A DNA stretch of 64,000 nucleotides from Beverwykella pulmonaria (taxonomy: Eukaryota > Ascomycota > Dothideomycetes > Pleosporales > Melanommataceae), in NCBI GenBank assembly GCA_001599595.1, contig BCHH01000005.1:2714804-2778803 (forward strand), written 5' to 3'. The notes under the pieces were generated by a model, which saw only the letters and a list, made by a program, of their open reading frames with translations, was not told where the DNA came from and made no database searches. Shown here piece after piece: positions 23,413 through 36,470 of this stretch (position 1 is its first letter; every line of letters starts with the position of its first letter). The translations under genes and the position numbers were made by a program.

Positions 23413-26083
23413 AACAGTAACACCGACGTTACGACTGGAATTGTAGATTTCAAGTATGGCCAGCCTTCTCTACTGGTAATTTGCTGCTAACAAATTTTCA
23501 GATTGTCCTCTCGCGCCATGCAGAGTTCCATTTGGAGTTCCAGTTATGATACGTTTCCTATGTCTTTCGGTTCGCGTTGCCGTTTGGTGTGAGATTGCTG
23601 GGGTGACAAATTGCCACCGCTTTCCTTTTATCCTTTTAAATTTCGCACTCGCGTTGCCGCTTCCAGTTACGTTGTTCCGTTATCCTCTCGTTCGCTATCT
23701 CCACTCTCTCACACTTATTGTTTGGCTCTGCTCTGCTCTGTTCGCCTCGCATTTGCTTTGGTTAGTTTTCGCATACTTATAGTTCTATTTGGTATCACTC
23801 GACTCTCCCTCATGTCGCGAAGTATCCTAACAGGTTTCGGCGTGCAAACGAATATTCGATGATGATCAGGTTTACCAAATTTGGGCATTTCAACCCTCGG
23901 AACAACAATGTTGCTCTGCCTAACCCACGATGATGATGCCACCAGCCCAGTAGCAGAAATGATCCATTCTGTGCACGCAGCGTCTTGTGAGAGAAGCATT
24001 ATGTTTGCGGTCAGAGTTAAGCTGAGACACTCTTCGTACCACATTGACGTACCTCTTCCCTCTCATTATACATCATTCTCGTCTGCCTTTATCCGGCCAG
24101 CACGACGAAGTTGTATTACATTCCTGTGTTGATATGGGTCGCCACGCATGCAAGTGGCTCGGTGTCGAGGGCGTGGCTGCGTCTTGTGATGGTTATAAAG
24201 AAAAGTTCCTCCATTAACGACAGGATTGATGTAGCGAGCGCGGGAATGAAGTTGGAATGGTACCGGGAGCGAGACGCATGAAGTAGGCCGAGATGTGGAA
24301 GGAGGGTGTAGGTGCAGCACCGGAGCAGATCTGTCACGTGGGGCGAGATGTGAGGTTTGTTGTTGTGGTTTCTCGCTGGGGAAGGAATGCCTGAGGTCGA
24401 ATAGATGCGAGTTCGCTGCACTACACTTGATAGAAGCCCAGGTGAGTTGTTGGCTTGGTGTTGTTTGTTGTGCACCCTTGGGATGATGATCACACTTGCT
24501 GAATAATATCAGCCGATGACTGTTAATGAATAGAATCTCCTCAGGCCCTTGCACCTTTGCTCCGGGAATGATTCTTTTCTATGCATCCTCTCCATGCCTG
24601 CATACGAGTAGCAGGGCCAGGCTTGCAGGCTGGGCTTGTGGAGTTGCTCTGCGAAATTTGTGTATTGTATGGTAAATAGCAATTGACCTACACGGAAAGG
24701 TGACATGACAGGTAAGATTTGTATGGAGATTTGGCGCCATGGCCGCACCACCGCACCACCGCACATTGTTCGAAGACCAATTCTACTGGAGACACCTGAA
24801 TGCCTTGGAACGCACGTTCACTTCGCTGCGATGACACTCCTGCGTTCTCGCTAGCATTTCTTTGTTGGTAACGCAGTCGTGGTAGTGAGGGCGTATGCCT
24901 ATTGGCGGACCACGGCCGAGAACACGCCTCCACCTGCGCCTCCCGCCACGGCCCTCTTGACAGATCTCCCTCCATTTCGATGTGCCCTTGCTAATAGCGA
25001 CGGGTGGCACTGAGTCTTGGGCAGTGCAAGACGAGCCAAACGGCGCGCGAAGCTTGTTGCGACATGATATTGACCGCGAGGGCTGGAGAGTACAACTCTT
25101 GAGGCTGTTTGCGAACCAACGATGCGGAAACCCGAAAAGAAAAGTTGCAGCACGCTAGCTTGCAGCCGCACGTCGATCAACGGGAATCTTAATATTCGCA
25201 GTCAAGCGAGAGTGTTCATGGACCGCGCCGCAGAGCAGGGCCCGCAGACATCCGGTGCGCCCGCGCGCGCCCGCACACGCGCCGAACCCGAGAAGCTCTT
25301 GCTGCGTGTACACGGAGAGCATCGCGGACGTTATGGTCGCGATGGACGACGCGTGCCGTTTGCAGTTGCCGTTTCGCCTAGCTGGACCTGCAGCGCGCCA
25401 GTCCTCAGCCTTGTGACGCCTGCCTGGAGGTGCGAGGCATCCACGCCGCAACGTAGGGAAGAGGGCACGTCGCGCAAGCACGACACGGACGCGCCAGCAG
25501 GCTCTGCGCGCAATCTCGGCGATGAGGGTTCTACGACAAGAGGCTGGAGGGTTGCTGGATGCACAGTTGGAGATCTCCTTCGTGGAGGCGGTGGGCCTAG
25601 CGCCAGAAAGGAGAACAGGGGGGGCCGTCGTTGCGACAACATGAAGGCTCGCTCAGGAGCGCAGCGCACGACACTGCACATTGAGCGGCGTGCTGTTGCC
25701 GCGGCAGGCAGAGATGCAGCGACACAGACAACAGAGAGTAGTGCGCTGGATGGGTGTTCTATTCTGTGTTGCTGGGAAGACATTTTTTTTCCTTCGTGCC
25801 CTGGTGAAACAGCTGGCGCTAGTGGGCGTGCCAAGCCTGTTGTCCTCGCGCATGGATATTTAACGACTTGTCATAACACCGGCTTTCTCCCACATTTCTC
25901 GACGCGACAAGCCCCTCCCACCGCACTTCCCGGCTCCGACCCATCACGTGACGCGACCACTGCCTTCACCTCTGGGGCTCACCACGACGTGCCTCGATGG
26001 CTCTTTTTCTTTTAGCAACGCCCTAATTTATAATACCACCGGTTACACCCCCCGCCGAACCAGGTCGCACCAACACCGCCACC
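23413..26083. other. Intergenic, 2.7 kb, GC-rich right half
   Basis: A 297-codon frame at 25122-26015 is Arg/Ala/Thr-rich, overlaps an equally long minus-strand frame and has no domain; I treat it as chance in GC-rich DNA. No RNA gene or mobile element seen. The right end is the MOT1 promoter. Confidence 0.5.
25943..25952 (+). promoter_or_regulatory. E-box (CACGTG) in the MOT1 promoter
   Basis: atCACGTGac, about 135 bp upstream of the MOT1 ATG. The extended TCACGTGA form matches sites bound by fungal bHLH factors such as Cbf1. Function is inferred from the sequence only. Confidence 0.4.
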
Positions 26084-29000
26084 ATGAGGTACGCACCATT
26101 TTCCTGCCTGCATATATGTACCAGAATACCCGCTAACGCTCCGAATAGTGGTACGAGATTAGATCGTCTTGTAACGTAAGTACCCCAGCACTGCTCACTG
26201 CATTGTGCATCACTCAACCTTGATTTCTATGTTCTTTCACTTTCGACCTCGTCACCTGCTCTTCTATCCTTCACCCCATCACCCCTCCAATATCAGTCAC
26301 AGTTCGCTGATTATTGCCAAGACTTTTGGAAACCGGCAGCACAGCTCTCATACGGAACACCGCCGCCGACCAGTTGGCTGATGTCCAAAAACAACATCCC
26401 GATGAATTGTTCAACTTGCTAACGCGCGTCATTCCATTTCTGCGGTCAAAGAGCTGGGAAACTCGGGTTGCCGCTGCCAAGGCCGTCGGCGGCATCGTCT
26501 CAAATGCCGAGAAATACGACCCAAATGCGGAGGATGAGCCCATTAAGCCCGAGGTCAAGTCCGAACCCAATGGCCATGCCAAATCGGAGGAGACAAACGG
26601 CTGCACTGTCAAGAATGAAGAGAATGGCAGCGATCTCTCGCTCAACGAGGACCAGCTTGACCTCAGCTCGCTCGACTTGGCCTCCATTCTGCAATATGGC
26701 AAAAAGCTTCTGGGCAGTGCAGGCAATGAGTACAACTACAAGCTTGCAGCCATGGACCCTGCAGAACGACTGGCACATCAGAAGAAGAGTCTTGCTGCCC
26801 GACTAGGTCTTGGCGGCAAGTACATCGAAGAAGAAATCATGACGGAGAATGATATCATGGCGCGCACGCCTGGCATTCAAACTCCCACCATGCATCGTAT
26901 CGACACGACTGTATCGCGCACTGATAGCATTGCTTCTGCAACCTCTCCTGGCGCCACCCCCGTGGGCGAACAGTCGAATCTTAGCAAGCGTCAAATGAAC
27001 GCCCTCAAGCGAAAGAAGAAGCAGGCCGAGAAAGGAAAGTTGGGGAAAGTGCACATTGTCGATCTGACACCTCAACAACGCCGACAGGGATCGCAAGTAG
27101 ACTTCCCGCAAACCCCGGCGAGTGCACATCCCATCGTCAAACAGGAGCCAAATCAAGATAACGGTACCGAAGGCGATGGAGTAGGCGATTACTTCTCGCT
27201 CGACCGCAAAGGTGACGACGATGATCAAAAGTTCGTCAAAGAGTTCAAAGGCGCTCCCATACCAGACAAGTCGGAATTCCAAACAGAAGCTGAGGAGAGT
27301 GGGTTCGAATGGCCTTACGAAAGGGTTTGCGAGTTTCTTACTGTGGAGCTTTTCGACAACGCGTGGGAGATCAGACACGGTGCTGCCATGGGCATTCGAG
27401 AAGTGCTTCGTGTGCATGGCGCGGGCGCCGGAAGGCAGAAAGGAAAGACCCGAGCCCAGAATGACGACCTCAATCAACGATGGCTGAACGATCTTGCGTG
27501 TCGCATATGCTGCGTGTTCATGCTAGATCGTTTTGCTGATTACACCGCCGATAACGCAATTGCGCCCATCCTCGAAACTGCCGGCCAAGCCTTAGGGTCC
27601 TTGTTGCAATATCTTTCACCGGAGAACGTGCTTGCGACCTTCGACGTGCTCTATCGCCTAGTCATGAACAAGGACTCCACAGACATGACGGCCTGGCACG
27701 TCTGCCAAGGAGGCATGATCGGCCTAAGATATCTGGTCGCTGTGCGAAACGACCTGCTTCTACAAAATGCTACCCTCATGGATGGTGTCCTGACCGCCGT
27801 CATCAAGGGACTCGGCGATTCCGATGACGATGTGCGCGCAATTAGTGCTGCAACACTCATCCCTGTTGCCAACGAGCTCGTGGTAATGCGCCCGAAGGCG
27901 CTCGAAGGCCTCATGGATCAAGTCTGGTCCTGTCTCGCGAACCTGCAGGACGATCTAAGTGCCAGTACTGGCTACATTATGGATCTTCTGGCCAAGCTTT
28001 GCAGCTTTCCTCAAGTTCTCGAGGCGATGCAGATTAGCGCTCAGGACGACCCATCTAAGTCTTTCCACGAACTAGTACCTCGCCTCTTCCCGTTCCTACG
28101 ACATACCATAACAGGCGTCCGTGCTGCTGTTCTCCGAGCCCTAATCACTTTCCTCAACATCCAGACCACCGGTACCGATGGATGGATCGACAGCAAAGCT
28201 TTACAGCTTATCTTTCAGAACATCCTACTCGAACGAAATGAGGATAACCTGAAGCTCTCATTACGACTTTGGAATGCGGTTATTGATAGCCTTGGTGTCA
28301 GTCAAGTGTCACTTCATTTGGCGCCTATTCTTGGTGCAATCATTCCACTAGCCCTTACGCCGATTGGGATACCTCGTCATCCGATTTCCATGGACCTTTC
28401 TCTCCTCATTCGACCCTCGGGGGCTCCCTTTGGCCTTCCTCCAAACATGCAGCATAGTCGAAGGTCTACACCCCCAGGAGGATCCAGCGAACCCCCTGCT
28501 AAGAAGCGAAAGAAGTCACGGATGGGCAAGGATGATCTGCTCGTTCCCTCTTCGTCTACTGCGAACCACAACGTTGACGGCCATATGATCAGTGGTGATC
28601 TCGAACTCGTCGGCGCGGACGTCATGGTTCGTTCTAGGATATTTGCCGCCCGGGCGCTCGGAAAGGCCATAGCAACTTGGCCTGAGCAATCGAGATTACT
28701 GACTTTTAAGTCAAAGCTGCTCCCTCCTCTCCTATCTACAAAGTCTACTACCCAACTGACAGCCGCAATGATTATTGAAGAGTTCGGCAAAGCACTTACT
28801 GAGAAGGACGCACTTGCTGAATCTTTCGCCGAAGCACTTCTTCCCATCGTTGAAGGAGAGAGGCCGACCGCATATGAAGATCTTGTGCCGAAACTTCAGG
28901 TGGTCCGTACACAGTGTACCGCGCTACTCAACATTTTCCGCGATGGCCATGCACAAAACTTGCCCACTATTGCTGTAGTTGTTCAAGGTGACCCTGCTGC

Positions 29001-32000
29001 AAGTCAGTATGCGTTTTCCGCCGCAGACGCCGACAAAATACTCAATGTACACTACGAGAGGCTCAAAAAGACAATGATTCCAGCAGCGCGAATGGTCGCA
29101 CTTCCCCAATTGGAGGCAATGAAGACGGAAGTTGAATCCACACTCCAAGAAGCCAAAGACATCAAAGAGGAGCGAGATGTTCGCATCAAAGCCGCTGCTG
29201 CCGGTGCTCTGATCTCGCTCAAGTCACCACCAAAGAAGCCTGCGTTGACAATCAAGGCCATGATGGACAGTGTCAAGAAAGAGGAAAATTTCGAGCTACA
29301 GAAGCGCTCAGCTGCTGCTGTTGCCGGCTTCATCGTCCATCTTGTCAATGTCAATCGATCTGTTGTCGTCAACAAGGTGGTTGGCAACCTCGTCAAGTTT
29401 TACTGTATGGAGACAGCAGAGACGCCAGAGTTCCATGGTTCAGTACACATCGAGACCGGAATTCTCACGCTGAAGAAAGATGAGGACGTTCGCGATCATC
29501 CGGATGCTGCCAAGTTTGCAGAGGAATCGAAGGCAGCGCGTATCACGAAACGTGGTGCACGCGAGGCCCTCGAACAGGTCGCCGGTAACTTTGGAGGTCA
29601 GGTACTGGAGAAAGTGCCCATCCTTAAGGACTTGATTGAGCGACCTATCAGACGCGCATTCACGGAAGATACGCTCCCCGCGGAGATTTCGGCCGAGGAC
29701 GGCATCTTCGGCCAAGAGGTCGTCGATGCCTTGTCCACCTTACGGGCTTTGGTCGGAAAATTCCACCCCGACGTTCGAGACTTCGTCAAGGGGCTTCTCC
29801 CCCTCATTGCCAACGCTTTACAATCAAGGCTATACGTGCTTCGCTATGCGGCCGCGAAATGCTTCGCCACGATCTGCAGCGTCATGTCTATTGACGGGAT
29901 CACGATGTTGGTCGAAAATATCCTTCCCTCGATTAACAGCTCCAGCAACGTCCATGCTCGCCAAGGAGCCATCGAATGCATATACCACCTGATTCACGTC
30001 ATGGAGGATAACATCCTTCCATATGTCATATTCTTGATAACTCCTGTACTTGGTAGAATGAGCGATTCAGACAACGACGTCCGTCTTCTAGCGACGACCA
30101 GCTTCGCGACCCTAGTCAAGCTCGTTCCTCTTGAGGCTGGTATCCCCGATCCACCGGGCCTTCCCGAGAAGTTGCTCAAAGGACGAGACAGAGAACGAAA
30201 GTTCGTGGCGCAAATGCTCGACGCGAAGAAGGTTGAGCCTTTCGAGATCCCTGTTGGTATCAAAGCAACCCTTCGCTCCTATCAACAGGATGGCGTTAAC
30301 TGGCTGGCTTTCCTCAATCGCTACAACCTGCACGGCATTCTTTGCGACGACATGGGTCTAGGGAAAACACTACAAACCTTGTGCATGGTTGCGAGTGATC
30401 ACCATATGCGCGCCGAAGAGTTCGCGAAGACTCAGGACTCTAATTGTCGACGGCTGCCATCGCTGATCGTATGCCCCCCTACTCTATCGGGCCACTGGCA
30501 GCAGGAGATTCGACAATACGCGCCCTTCCTGACCTGCGTAGCATATGTAGGTTCACCGCCTATACGCAGCCAGGTCAGGTCCCAGCTTGACAGAGTGGAT
30601 ATTGTTATTACATCATACGACATCTGCCGAAATGACATCGATATTCTCAAGCCTCTGAGTTGGAATTACTGCGTGCTCGACGAGGGTCATCTGATTAAGA
30701 ACTCCAAATCGAAGACTAGCCAAGCTGTCAAGAACTTCCAGTCCAATCACCGTCTCATCCTATCCGGCACGCCAATCCAGAACAATGTTCTCGAACTTTG
30801 GTCTCTATTCGACTTCCTAATGCCTGGCTTCTTAGGCTCAGAGAAAGTCTTCCAGGAGCGCTTCGCAAAACCGATCGCTGCGTCACGCTTTGCCAAATCA
30901 TCATCCAAGGAACAGGAGAAGGGCGCTCTTGCGATCGAGGCTCTACACAAGCAAGTTCTCCCCTTCCTCCTCCGCCGTCTCAAAGAAGAGGTTCTCGACG
31001 ATCTGCCGCCGAAGATTCTGCAGAATTACTATTGCGACCTATCAGAGCTTCAACGGAAGCTCTTTGAAGATTTCTCTAAGAAAGAAGGCAAAGAGATTCA
31101 ATCCAAGGCTGGATCCGCAGACAGGGAAAGCAAGCAGCACATCTTCCAAGCCTTGCAGTATATGAAGAAACTTTGCAATTCGCCTGCCCTTGTTATTAAG
31201 CCGACGCACAAGCAGTACGATGCGACACAGAAGTTCTTGAAACAGAACAACACGTCACTCGAGGACATCGCGCACGCTCCAAAGCTCGGCGCGTTGAAAG
31301 ATCTGCTCGTGGACTGCGGCATCGGAGCCTCAGACGTTGAGAAAGACAAGAGCGCCCCCAATTCCGGCGATCTTCCGGAGGCAGTCTCCCAGCATCGCGC
31401 CCTCGTCTTCTGCCAGATGAAGGAAATGTTGGATATGGTGCAACACAACGTCCTCGAGAAACTGCTTCCGAGCGTTCAGTTTATGCGGCTAGACGGTTCC
31501 GTGGAAGCGAGCAAACGCCAAGACATTGTGAACAAATTCAACTCTGATCCTTCGTACGATGTTTTGCTACTGACAACCTCGGTCGGTGGTCTCGGTCTCA
31601 ATTTGACCGGTGCGGACACTGTAATCTTCGTGGAGCATGACTGGAACCCACAGAAGGATATTCAGGCCATGGACCGTGCTCATCGTATCGGGCAGAAGAA
31701 GGTTGTGAATGTGTATCGCATTGTCACTAGGGGTACTTTAGAGGAGAAGATTCTGAAGTAAGTCACATACACACCCACCTCTCCAGCTTTGACATAACAT
31801 ACTAACAATCATACTTCAAGTCTCCAACGCTTCAAAATTGACGTCGCCTCCACCGTCGTCAATCAGCAGAACGCAGGCCTCGGCTCTATGCAAACAGACC
31901 AGATTCTCGACCTTTTCAATGTCTCCGCCGACTCCGCCGACCCCTCTGCTTTGCCTCCGCCGCCGAACAACGACAACAGCAATGGTATTGACGAGAACGA

Positions 32001-32136
32001 TGCTGTAGATGCCGAGGGTAATCTGAGAGAAAAGGGCAAGAAGGGCTTCTTAGATGAGTTAGGTGACTTGTGGGATGAGAAGCAGTACGAGGAGGAGTTC
32101 GACTTGGATGGTTTCTTGGGGAAGATGAAAGGCTGA
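26084..32136 (+). CDS. MOT1: TATA-binding protein-associated ATPase MOT1 (BTAF1 homologue)
   Basis: CDS join(26084..26088,26149..26175,26322..31757,31821..32136), 1927 residues, close to the yeast length. It uses ATP to strip TBP from DNA and redistribute it among promoters. The N terminus reads MSGTRLDRLVTLLETGS, matching the Mot1 signature; two very short leading exons (5 and 27 nt) are needed to reach it. Residues about 1-1250 are HEAT repeats that grip TBP, with an acidic/basic disordered insert near 75-330. The Swi2/Snf2 motor follows: Walker A DDMGLGKT near 1353, DEGH box, SGTPIQNN, and C-terminal RAHRIGQKK near 1795. The last exon gives the conserved tail ending GFLGKMKG. Introns 2 and 3 use AAG acceptors; other acceptors give the wrong frame. 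Confidence 0.96.
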
Positions 32137-34022
32137 GTCTCTTCAGCAATCTTGGTATGAAGCTCTGCCTTGGGTTTGGGTGATTGATGCATGTGCTGGC
32201 CCGACGACTTGGATGTTGGAATGCTAGCCTTGTCATTTCTCCTTTTTTTTTTCTGTCTTTTACTTTTTTGTCTTTCTTGCCTTCTGGAAGGTTTTTTCTT
32301 TGCTGCGTGAGCAGCAAGGCGTTTACAGTGTAGACAACGTTTTTTCTCATATGGTTGCCAGGATGCATGCATGATTCGGATGGCGGGATGAGCATTTTCA
32401 ACCCAATGGAGCTGTGATGGGCGATGGGCATTTTTTGCTTTAGCATGGCGTTGGTTGGTTGGCTGGTTTGCTTCACCTCTTCATTACGAGGGGGAGTGGG
32501 CTTTAGGTAGATATTCTCCATCTTAATCTAGTCTTGAGTCTGCAGCTCTTGAGGGCTGCGGATCTGGGGGGTCTTCATTAAGGGGTGGGTCATGCTTTGC
32601 CGAATCCTGAGTGCTGGCGTGGCTGAATAGGAGCGTGGCGAGGTTGCCATAATGTCTATGCCTCCTGTTACTTACCAACATCAGCATCACTGACTCTCGT
32701 GAGGTTGCGCAACCGTTTTCGCGCACCTGACGTCTTCCCATGCAGGCGTTCCTAAGTATTTTTTTAGGGTTCTTTTATCCTCGGTTAATTGTTAAGTCTC
32801 TTTATATACAACTTCGTTTTACAAGCGCGTCTGCTACCCTATCGCACATCCCAACAGGTCATGGAGATATTGTCATTGTGAGATGTCCCGCGTCCTCGAA
32901 ATCTCTCATTATTGGTATAGTGAAGAACTTTAGCTATCTCCTACGGGCGAAGCGCACGCCAGTAATAGGAATATAAAGTTGGTCTTTATTTTGTTCTCAA
33001 TGGTTAGAATATCGATTGTCCTTTGTCGTGCATATGTACTCTGTCATTACCAATAATCCCAATACGTTAATAAGTGGTGTTCCTTAGTGTAGGATGCAAG
33101 GGTGGGGGTTTCTCATGAGTCTCAAAAGTCCTTATGTGACGACACTCGAAGCATGCGTTAATCTAGAATTACTATTTGGGGACCTTTGTTACATGGAGCA
33201 TCACCGTTGCGGTAGTTTTGGAGTTTTAAGGCGGACGAGAGAAGGATACTCTCTCCTTGGAATCTGTGATCTTGTCGTTTCGAAGAATCGAGGACTGGAT
33301 GCGACCGTAAGCGACCCTGCTATTGGCTTATGGTCGTCCAGTTGGTCATGTTGAATAATCTCCCACTATCCCGGGGGGTCCCATGCGTTCAATAATATTT
33401 TCCTCTTCCTTTTATTCAGGGGGACGGAAACTCTCGCCATGAAATAAGGATGGGTTATTTTTGGGTCTCTAGATACGAGGATCCCCATCTTTCCCCCCGG
33501 GATTTCCCATATAAATATATCTCCCATTTTGGTTAGATGCAACATGATTAAGGGGTCGCTCATAAGCATAGACGACCTGCGTTTTCGGTGGTTGGAATAA
33601 AGGGACGTGTACGTCTACGTGCAGGAATTTGTTCTTTGAAACACTGAACTCCTATTGTATGTATATAAGTCGTGATCAATGTCCTTTTCCTATGGTCAAC
33701 TAGGCTAGCAATTTTACGAAATTTGTACTCGTCAAGTCAGTGCTCATACGTTGTAACTAGTTGCGTGTTTCGAGTTTCGAGGGGTGAAGCGGACTCGCGC
33801 TATTGTCTCGTGTTGTGTAATTTTAGATCTTCTGAACACCCATGTAGGCGTAGATGGTTAGATTTAGATTCGCAGAATAGTAGAGATGCAAAAATGGCAT
33901 TTCCGTTGTGTGAATTTGTTTCGACTTAGACAGTCATAATCAATCCACCTCATCGTTTTGAAGACGAGCAGAGCAGCAAACATCGGCCTCGGACAGTTCG
34001 GTCTTACTTGCCATCCTCCCTC
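32137..34022. other. Intergenic between convergent MOT1 and TPT1, 1.9 kb
   Basis: No gene supported. T-rich tracts near 32240-32270 probably belong to the MOT1 3' end. Around 33366-33569 the minus strand has a 67-codon frame (GDIFIWEIPGGKMGILVSRD and on) with protein-like composition but no domain; it may be a relic of a repeated element. Confidence 0.45.
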
Positions 34023-35186
34023 TCAAACTCCAGCAAGCAAATCCTGACTATCATCATTTGCCTTCGCCTTCCCGGCACCTCCTCCCCGCCCTCTTCTACC
34101 ACCTCCTCCCCTCCCGCCCTTACCACCCCTTTTACTAACACCCATTTCATTCTCCCACTTCTCAATATTAACCTCCACCCCCTCAGGCAACACCCCGTCC
34201 ACCATCAAAACGCCACCACCCATCTTCCGACTTTCCACCCTCTTAAAGAATTCATACCCCAAAAACCCCTTCTCGTTCCCCTCCGTCAAAACCACCCCAT
34301 TATCGCTAACAAAGAATTTAATTCCCGCCTCCATTGCAGCACGAATATCGATATATATCAACACCGTGCTTGACTTGCGCATACCGGATATCACGGGCGG
34401 AGCTTCTTTCTCCTCCGCAGTAGCCGCGCTGTCTTTCGAAGTCAGACTTTTGAAACCAGCGGGTAGTCCAGAAGCGAAATGGATATGATTTCTGCCCATT
34501 TTCCTCAACCCCCCACTCTTCAATATCAGTCTCCAAGCCGCCTCATCCGTGCCATGGACCACCGTCTCTGGCACGTTCCCCGCCTCCTCGGTGATTGGCG
34601 TGAGCAAACCTTCAGTGTCGACTTTGATGGAGTGGCCTTGGTTCGCGCGGATGAGGTAGTCCGCTGGGTCGTCGGACTCGGGGATTGCGTCGAAAGCCTC
34701 AGATTCTAGTTTTTCCATTGGTGGGGAGGTGAGAGCGGATGGTTGGTTGAGAGAGGAGGCAAGGATCATGGAGAATCGCTGTTTGTCGTTTGAGGTGACG
34801 ACGGACCGGAGCTCAGGGAAGGTTATAGCAAGTTTTTTAAGGGAGTGTGTGTTGAGCTGCATGTCGATTAGGAAATAACAGGGTATTCAGCTTGGAAACG
34901 GAGAACTAGTGAGAAATGATCACCGAGGGAGAAACACAAACATCTTTTAACTCCAGGCTTCCATCTCCCACGACCCCGAAAAATAACTAAACAAAGCCAC
35001 AAATAAGTAGACCAGAGTAACGAAATCATTTCAACGTACAGCATCCCTAACATTAACATACCCGCCCTCTCCCAACTTCAGCCCCTCCTGATTCGCCCCA
35101 TGCCTCAACAACCAACTAACTTTCCTCGATACCTGCTGATCTCTCGGCAAATACTTCGGATCGCGGCCACCTCGTCGACTCGACAT
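34023..35186 (-). CDS. TPT1: tRNA 2'-phosphotransferase, Tpt1/KptA family
   Basis: CDS complement(join(34023..34856,35040..35186)), 326 residues. It transfers the 2'-phosphate left at the splice junction of ligated tRNAs onto NAD+, giving ADP-ribose 1'',2''-cyclic phosphate: the last step of fungal tRNA splicing. Exon 1 encodes the winged-helix start with LLRHG (R28, H29) and GGYVNVRDA. Exon 2 carries IRANQGHS (118-125), VHGT (149-152) and GRNHIHFA (170-177), which contribute the catalytic Arg/His set and NAD pocket. The C-terminal end is an unusual Gly/Arg-rich run (about 290-315) of RGG type, then a short acidic tail. The 183-nt intron has gtacgt / tgcag ends and is in phase 0. Start chosen because it gives the conserved N-terminal lobe. 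Confidence 0.94.
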
Positions 35187-36470
35187 TGCTTCGATTGCAC
35201 TACGGATGGAGGGCTTAGGAGGAATTTTGATGGCTTGCGCTTGTAATGGGGTCGAGGAGTTGAATATAATGAGAGTTCGATTGCGATGAGCCGAGATGAG
35301 TGAGAAGGGGATAAAAGGGTGCGGGGATGAGTTAGATGGAGAGCGTGAACGAACTTGTGGTTACCTAGGATGGTGGCCGTGAAGTGTGGATGAGCTGAAG
35401 TCTGTGTGCGGTGTGGCGAAGACGGATGGCGCCAGCCAATAGGGTTGCAAGGAGGGACCACAGGCACCCACACCACTCAGTGAAGAGGTATGCTCCTTTA
35501 ACTATGCGTAATGAAAGGTGCACATACGTGAGCAAGGCGGCATGGGACTTTTCTGTATTTCTGGCTACAATATCTCGTCTAGGTACTGCCCCGTTAAGAC
35601 TAAGAACGTAGCCAACTGCAACGTCGTTTCTCTGTAAAACATTGTCTCATCGATTCATAGATAGTTTTGTAGGAGGTGCGGCATTATATATAAACTTTTT
35701 TTGCTATCACCATCCACAAGTCCGAGTACTCATCCAATTCCGTTGTTCAACTCGGTCCAAATCCTGATAGATTTTCGTGAACTTCATGCAACACTAAGAT
35801 CATACACCTCATCGCATACAAGAGTACCAAGCGGACCCCAGAAATCCCAGCATGCTCTATGATACCGGTAACCTTTCGTTCATGAATCGTAATCAAAAGA
35901 CTTGCGTCATAAAATCCTAATTTAGATCAAGATTCCATGCAGAAACAAAAAGCGCCGACACATGAGACAAAACAAGGAGAATGGAACAAATTTATGAAGT
36001 ACGAAGAGATGAAAAGAAATGAAAACAGCGGCTGGTATTAGAATTTAACTTTGAGTGACTATAATCTTGTCCAGCAGATGTTCTCGCCTCAGAACCAGCC
36101 TGGTCATAGGGGTATCATTTTCGAAACCAATCAATCCTTTTCCGTAAAATTATGTAGAAGACCGTTTCCAGGTGCAAACTACTTCGAAAGACGCCATAGC
36201 TTTCTAAAAGAGATTTGTTTCCATTGGAGAAGTGAATGATGCGCAACTCACAGAAGAAGATCCTTTCACTCTCTACTCCAGTCCTAGGAACTGAGATACT
36301 AATCGGATCGAGTGCTGTTTCGCGGCTGCTTTACAACGCAGCTGACCGGACCCAGAATGTCGCGGGTCGAACTGCTACTGGTTTAGTGAAAGTTCTCTGA
36401 CTCCCTAAACACATAGGTATTCTTGGTACGCAATCACCGACGATGCTTTCGTGTAAGGCAGTTGTCTTCT
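35187..36470. other. Intergenic, 1.3 kb
   Basis: Holds the TPT1 promoter (right of 35187) and the 3' flank of the zinc-cluster gene. Moderately AT-rich around 35650-36060; no gene or RNA seen. Confidence 0.5.

Noticed and set aside
25122..26015. 297-codon plus-strand frame upstream of MOT1
   Set aside because: Arg/Ala/Thr-biased product typical of GC-rich non-coding DNA, with equally open frames on the other strand; it overlaps the MOT1 promoter.
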